From: JBGPOS01 sp041488155
GTDB taxonomy: Bacteria; Chloroflexota; Dehalococcoidia; Tepidiformales; Tepidiformaceae
Assembly: GCA_041488155.1 (NCBI GenBank)
Contig: JBGPOS010000032.1
Location: 1 to 43,588, forward strand
Length of the DNA stretch: 43,588 nucleotides
Reading direction: 5' to 3'
The notes under the pieces were generated by a model. The model ran no database searches and was not told where the DNA came from. It was given only the letters and a program-made list of their open reading frames with translations. A program made the translations under genes and the position numbers. This document shows, piece by piece, positions 39,876-43,588 of the stretch (position 1 is the first letter of the stretch; every line of letters begins with the position of its first letter).

Positions 39876-40847
39876 TTGGCCATTACGCTCGCTCGCAGCG
39901 CGCGGACGCGGGCTCTCAGAAACCGGCTGAGGCCAGGCGACTGGGTGTTCAACGTCCTCGTGACGGCCGCAGCGATCGTGGTCATCCTCACGATCGCCGG
40001 TCTCTTCTACGAGCTCATCCAGAGGGCGTGGCCAGCTATAACGAAGTTCGGGTTCGGATTCATCTGGAACACGACCTGGGATCCGCCGAAGCAGGTCTTC
40101 GGAGCCGGAGCCTTCGTGGTCGGGACGCTTGTAACGGCGGCGGTTGCGCTCGTCGCGGCGACCGCCATCGGAGTGCTGGTAGCCCTCTTCCTGGTCGAAG
40201 TGGCCCCGCCACCGGTGAGCCGCCCGGTCTCCTACTTCGTCGAACTCCTCGCGGCGATTCCGAGCGTCGTCTACGGCCTCTGGGGCGTTTTCGTGCTCGG
40301 CCCGTTCATCCGCGACTCCCTCGGGCCGGTGATGGTGGACTACCTCGGCTGGATCCCGTTCTTCGATGGGACGCCGCTGATCACAGGGTTGTTTTCCGCC
40401 ATGGTGATCCTTTCGATCATGATCTTGCCCACCGTGATGGCCGTTTCACGAGATGTCATCGGGGCGGTGCCAAGGAGCCAGCGCGAGGGCGTCCTGGCCC
40501 TCGGCGCCACCCGCTGGGAGATGATCCGGATGTCGGTGCTGCCCTACGCCCGCTCCGGGATCCTGGGCGCGGCAATCCTTGGCCTGGCTCGCGCCGTCGG
40601 CGAGACCCTTGCCGTCACCCTCGTGATCGGCAACCGGGTGGCTATCCCTCACACCATCTTCGACCCCGCCTACACCATGGCCAGCGTCATCGCGAACCAG
40701 TTCACGGAGGTCGAGAACGACATGCACCGCGCTGCCTTGATGGAGGTAGCGCTGCTCCTGCTGGGCATCACCTTCCTGATCAACGTGGCGGCGCGGCTCC
40801 TCGTCTGGCGCGTGACGAAGGGGCAGCGGGCGGTGGTCTTCGAATGA
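39876..40847 (+). CDS. pstC: Phosphate ABC transporter permease PstC
   Basis: A 323-residue inner-membrane permease with six or more helices, starting at TTG 39876 directly after GGGGGAGAGG. It has LLAAIPSVVYGLWGVFVLGP and the cytoplasmic EAA loop REGVLALGATRWEMIRMSVLPYARSGILGA that docks on PstB; ARAVGETLAVTLVIGN is the conserved helix after it. With PstA it forms the channel for phosphate brought by PstS. No pstS is found in the window, so the binding protein must come from elsewhere. The end overlaps pstA by 4 nt (ATGA). Its promoter carries a PHO-box-like site. Confidence 0.95.
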   Translation: MAITLARSARTRALRNRLRPGDWVFNVLVTAAAIVVILTIAGLFYELIQRAWPAITKFGFGFIWNTTWDPPKQVFGAGAFVVGTLVTAAVALVAATAIGVLVALFLVEVAPPPVSRPVSYFVELLAAIPSVVYGLWGVFVLGPFIRDSLGPVMVDYLGWIPFFDGTPLITGLFSAMVILSIMILPTVMAVSRDVIGAVPRSQREGVLALGATRWEMIRMSVLPYARSGILGAAILGLARAVGETLAVTLVIGNRVAIPHTIFDPAYTMASVIANQFTEVENDMHRAALMEVALLLLGITFLINVAARLLVWRVTKGQRAVVFE

Positions 40848-41713
40848 CTGGGATGGCCGGCCGCGACCTGAGCCTCTACCGCCGGCGGCGTGCGACCGAT
40901 AGGGCGATGACCGCCGTCATGGCCGGGGCGGCGTTGGTGGCGGTCGTGCCGCTCTTCCTGATCCTGTTCTTCCTGCTGCGAGAGGGATTGCCGGCGCTCA
41001 ACCTCGACCTGATCCGGGAAGCCCCGAACCGCCCCGGGAGGCCAGGAGGAGGCGTCCACAACGCGATCGTCGGGAGCGGGATCATGGTCGGCCTGGCGTT
41101 GGCGATCGGCGTGCCGATCGCGGTCGGCTGCGGCGTGTTCCTCTCCGAATACGGCCAGAACCGGTTGGGAATGGTGATCCGCTTCCTTGTCGAGGTACTG
41201 GCAGGCATCCCGTCCATCACGGTGGGGCTGTTCATCTACGGGCTCATAGTGCTTCCCCAAAAGGAGTTCACCGCTTTCGCCGGGGCCGTAGCGCTGGCGA
41301 TCATCCTTCTGCCGATCGTGGCGCGCATCACCGAAGAGATGGTGTTGCTGGTGCCCCGTTCGTTGCGCGAAGCCTCGCTCGCGCTTGGCGCTCCCCACTG
41401 GGTGATGGTGGTGAAGGTGGTGCTGCCGACGGCCGTCCCCGGGATCATCACCGGAATTGTCCTGGCGATGTCGCGAATCGCAGGGGAAGCGGCGCCCCTG
41501 CTGTTCACTGCGCTCGGTAACCAGTTCGATTCAACGAACCTCTTCCACGCCATGGACGCGCTGCCACTGCGGATATTCGTCTACGCCGTCGGCCCCTACG
41601 ACTACTGGCACCAACAGGCCTGGGCGATGAGCCTCATCCTGGTCGGCATCATCCTCACCGTCAGCCTGGTCGTGCGCGCGCTCTTCGGGACGCGCGTTAC
41701 GATTCGTCAGTAG
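40844..41713 (+). CDS. pstA: Phosphate ABC transporter permease PstA
   Basis: A 289-residue permease from the ATG at 40844, inside ATGA at the end of pstC; the frame is open far upstream but that part is a shadow of pstC. It has about six helices, VEVLAGIPSITVGLFIYGLIVLPQ, the EAA loop LREASLALGAPHWVMVVKVVLPTAVPGIITG, and SRIAGEAAPLLFTALGNQF. It is the second half of the membrane channel for phosphate. Twelve bp separate it from pstB, so the genes are one transcript. Confidence 0.95.
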   Translation: MTGMAGRDLSLYRRRRATDRAMTAVMAGAALVAVVPLFLILFFLLREGLPALNLDLIREAPNRPGRPGGGVHNAIVGSGIMVGLALAIGVPIAVGCGVFLSEYGQNRLGMVIRFLVEVLAGIPSITVGLFIYGLIVLPQKEFTAFAGAVALAIILLPIVARITEEMVLLVPRSLREASLALGAPHWVMVVKVVLPTAVPGIITGIVLAMSRIAGEAAPLLFTALGNQFDSTNLFHAMDALPLRIFVYAVGPYDYWHQQAWAMSLILVGIILTVSLVVRALFGTRVTIRQ

Positions 41714-41725
41714 GAGCACGCGCGT

Positions 41726-42604
41726 ATGACAGAAGTACAAACGACAGAGGAGTCTGCCCCAGGGGAGCGCCCGCCCGCGACCTTCCGGGTCGGGCAGTTC
41801 GCGGGGCCAGAAGGACCGGCCCGCGAAAGCGAGCGCGTGGCAATCCGCGTGGAGGATGTCTCCGCCTGGTACGGCTCCAAGCTGGCCATCGCCGACATGA
41901 GCATGGAGATCTACGCCAATTCGGTGACCGCCCTGATCGGCCCTTCCGGCTGCGGCAAATCGACCTATATCCGCTGCATGAACCGGATGCACGAAGTAGC
42001 ACCCGGCGCGCGCGTGAAGGGCCGAGTGCTGCTCGACGGATCCGATATCTACGAGCCGGGCGTGGACCCCGTGCGGGTGCGCCAGCGCGTGGGCATGGTG
42101 TTCCAGAAGCCGAACCCGTTCCCGACGATGTCGATCGCCGAAAACGTGGCCGCCGGGCTTCGCTTCATGGGAGTCCGGTCGCGGGCCGAGATCAGCGACC
42201 GCGTCGAGAGCGCCCTCCAGATGGCAGCCCTCTGGGAAGAAGTGAAGGACGACCTGAAGAAGCCGGGGATCGCACTCTCAGGCGGGCAGCAGCAACGGCT
42301 CTGCATCGCCCGGGCGATTGCTGTCGAACCCGAAGTGATCTTGATGGACGAACCGTGCTCGGCCCTCGACCCGCTCGCCACCCTGAAGATCGAAGACCTC
42401 ATGCGCGGGCTTGCCGAGCAATACACAATTGTTATTGTTACCCATAACATGCAGCAGGCGGCGCGCGTCTCCGACTACACGGCCTTTCTCCTTACAGGGG
42501 ACGACGGGGCAGGCCGCGTCATCGAATACCGGTCGACCCAGGACATGTTCACGCACCCGGAGGACAAGCGCACCGAGGACTACATCACCGGCCGTTTCGG
42601 CTAG
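41726..42604 (+). CDS. pstB: Phosphate ABC transporter ATPase PstB
   Basis: A 292-residue ABC ATPase that powers phosphate uptake. Walker A is GPSGCGKST (72-80), the Q-loop VFQKPNPFPTMSIAENV, the signature LSGGQQQRL (from 184), Walker B VILMDEPCSALDP, and the H-loop VTHNMQQA. An N-terminal extension of about 37 residues, rich in Glu and Pro, precedes the usual start of the domain. Codons for the strand before the H-loop (42422-42448) are strikingly AT-rich (8 G/C in 27) in an otherwise GC-rich gene. PstB also works with PhoU and PhoR in phosphate signalling. Confidence 0.96.
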   Translation: MTEVQTTEESAPGERPPATFRVGQFAGPEGPARESERVAIRVEDVSAWYGSKLAIADMSMEIYANSVTALIGPSGCGKSTYIRCMNRMHEVAPGARVKGRVLLDGSDIYEPGVDPVRVRQRVGMVFQKPNPFPTMSIAENVAAGLRFMGVRSRAEISDRVESALQMAALWEEVKDDLKKPGIALSGGQQQRLCIARAIAVEPEVILMDEPCSALDPLATLKIEDLMRGLAEQYTIVIVTHNMQQAARVSDYTAFLLTGDDGAGRVIEYRSTQDMFTHPEDKRTEDYITGRFG

Positions 42605-42618
42605 GAAGGCGCCCGGGA

Positions 42619-43284
42619 ATGACTCGCGACCTGTTCACCAAAGAGATAAGCCAGCTCCAGGACGAGGTGCTGGTGCTCGGTTCCATGGCTGAAAAGGCGA
42701 TCCTCGATTCGCTCGAGGCACTGCGCGACGGCGACGCGCGATGGTCCCAGAAGCTCATCGAAGACGACGCCAAGATCAACGCGAAGCGCTTCGAGATCGA
42801 GGACCGCTGCATCTTCGTCATCGCCACCCAGCAGCCGATGGCGACGGATCTCCGGGCGCTCGTGAGCATGTTGTTCATCGTCACGGACCTGGAGCGGATC
42901 GCTGACCACGCCGAAGGTATAGCGCGGATCAATCTGCTCCTGGGCGACGAACCGACGCCACGCCGGCTGTCGTTCATCCCGGCGATGGCGGACCGTGCCG
43001 TGAGCATGCTGCGCGATAGCCTGAAAGCCTACATCGACCACGACGTCGAGGGCGCCCGCCAGGTCTGCAACGCCGATGATGAGGTGGACCGCCTGCAGGA
43101 TGCCGTTTACGACGACTGCACGCGGGCAATGATCGCCGACCCCTCCACCATCCAGCGAAACACCTACATGCTCTGGACGGCGCACAACCTTGAGCGCATC
43201 GCGGACCGCTGCACAAACATCGGGGAGCGGGTGATCTACCTGGTGACGGGGAAGATGCAGGAGATCAACATCTCGAAGTACTAG
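42619..43284 (+). CDS. phoU: Phosphate signalling regulator PhoU
   Basis: A 221-residue all-helical protein with two three-helix bundle repeats. The repeated metal-binding motifs are DLRALVSMLFIVTDLERIADHAEGIA and the related HNLERIADRCTNIGERVIYLVTG, both with the E-R-x-x-D core. PhoU links the Pst transporter to the PhoR kinase and shuts off the Pho response when phosphate is ample. It starts 14 bp after pstB and closes the operon. Its presence supports a phosphate role for at least one of the two sensor systems in the window. Confidence 0.96.
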   Translation: MTRDLFTKEISQLQDEVLVLGSMAEKAILDSLEALRDGDARWSQKLIEDDAKINAKRFEIEDRCIFVIATQQPMATDLRALVSMLFIVTDLERIADHAEGIARINLLLGDEPTPRRLSFIPAMADRAVSMLRDSLKAYIDHDVEGARQVCNADDEVDRLQDAVYDDCTRAMIADPSTIQRNTYMLWTAHNLERIADRCTNIGERVIYLVTGKMQEINISKY

Positions 43285-43314
43285 GGCGCAATGTCCCCTT
43301 CGTGGCGCCTCTGC

Positions 43315-43320
43315 TAGGAT
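43315..43320 (+). promoter_or_regulatory. -10 element TAGGAT upstream of tRNA-His
   Basis: TAGGAT ends 13 nt before the tRNA and lies in the 49-bp gap after phoU. No convincing -35 is seen. Confidence 0.35.
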
Positions 43321-43333
43321 CGACGTTCCTCGC

Positions 43334-43410
43334 GGTGGGCGTAGCGTAGCGGTTAACGCGTCAGGTTGTGGCCCTGAAGATCGAGGGTTCGATCCCCTCC
43401 GCCCACCCCA
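43334..43410 (+). tRNA. tRNA-His (GTG)
   Basis: The cloverleaf is complete. The 7-bp acceptor GTGGGCG (43335-43341) pairs with CGCCCAC (43400-43406). The anticodon stem TCAGG/CCTGA encloses the loop TTGTGGC, with anticodon GTG at 43368-43370. The T stem is GAGGG/CCCTC with loop TTCGATC. The extra G at 43334 (G-1) faces C73 at 43407, the identity element of tRNA-His, which here is encoded. The 3' CCA is encoded at 43408-43410. Confidence 0.96.
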
Positions 43411-43588
43411 CTTTCCCGTTCGAGTTGATAAAAGGAACACCGCTTCGGCGGGTGAACGAGTTCAGATACCTGCGAGACAGTCGGGTATCTGTATACGCAA
43501 TTGCCGAGAGGGTCGAGGGTCAGGGGTGTGGGAATGGAGAGAGAGGCCTCCTTTAGCATGGCGGTGTCTAACTTCCGGCCATGGAGAC
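43411..43588. other. Gene-free right end with an inverted repeat
   Basis: No convincing gene is present in these 178 bp. CAGATACC (43463-43470) and GGTATCTG (43484-43491) form a perfect 8-bp inverted repeat with a 13-nt gap. A G/A-rich stretch and an ATG at 43555 close to the edge could be the start of a plus-strand gene that lies outside the window, but ten codons are not enough to say. Confidence 0.4.

Noticed and set aside
43452..43465. PHO-box-like GTGAAC and GTTCAG near the right end
   Set aside because: The spacing is 8 bp, not 11, and the GTTAAC in the tRNA D-arm nearby is part of the cloverleaf.
43353..43559. Minus-strand 68-codon frame over tRNA-His
   Set aside because: It runs through the antisense of the tRNA and has no sign of coding.

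Overview
The window is GC-rich bacterial chromosome, densely coded on both strands, with short intergenic gaps and no phage, insertion sequence or CRISPR array visible. The organism is most likely a high-GC Chloroflexota (Dehalococcoidia/Tepidiformia-like); an actinobacterium is the main alternative. This is inferred from the mix of CaiB/BaiF CoA-transferases, APH-type kinases, PIG-L and amidohydrolase genes, a GAAC-N4-GTTC LexA box, and many genes whose start codon sits 6-9 nt after a TANNNT -10 element. No 16S gene is present, so the placement is open.

Layout. 1-2.3 kb: edge of an aldo/keto reductase, an APH-type kinase and an ECHDC3-like crotonase. 2.3-5.1 kb: a PhoR/PhoP-like two-component pair with a PHO-box-like repeat in front, then a TlpA-like thioredoxin. 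5.1-7.9 kb: a coupled PIG-L deacetylase / ceramidase-like pair and a flavin reductase-like gene. 8-16.4 kb: a double-domain CoA-transferase, a small unknown protein, an MFS exporter, an aminotransferase, an exported FKBP isomerase and a rifampin-phosphotransferase-like three-domain enzyme. 16.4-17.4 kb: an SOS-type promoter driving a short Y-family (ImuB-like) protein without catalytic acids. 17.5-25.8 kb: valS, a NAGPA-domain protein, a DUF1786 protein, an EamA transporter, a NadD-like nucleotidyltransferase and a single CaiB enzyme. 25.9-32 kb: a His-rich unknown protein, an acyl-CoA ligase, a VapBC-type toxin-antitoxin pair, a SnoaL-like protein, an MFS exporter and a REPIN-like repeat. 32-36.6 kb: ECF sigma/anti-sigma pair, amidohydrolase and two coupled APH-type kinases. 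36.6-43.3 kb: a second two-component pair, divergent from an aquaporin and pstC-pstA-pstB-phoU, then tRNA-His.

How it fits together. Two themes recur. The first is phosphate control: two PhoBR-class systems, the pst-phoU operon (no pstS here), and four GTTMAY repeats spaced 11 bp in front of the regulator/thioredoxin, fkp, aquaporin and pst genes suggest a local Pho regulon. The second is acyl-CoA chemistry: three APH-type kinases of the kind that can phosphorylate hydroxyacyl-CoAs, crotonase, CoA-transferases and an acyl-CoA ligase. The best candidates for something undescribed are the SOS-controlled inactive Y-family protein next to a phosphotransferase, the kinase pair with one altered catalytic loop, the 551-residue His-rich protein and the ceramidase-like/PIG-L pair.
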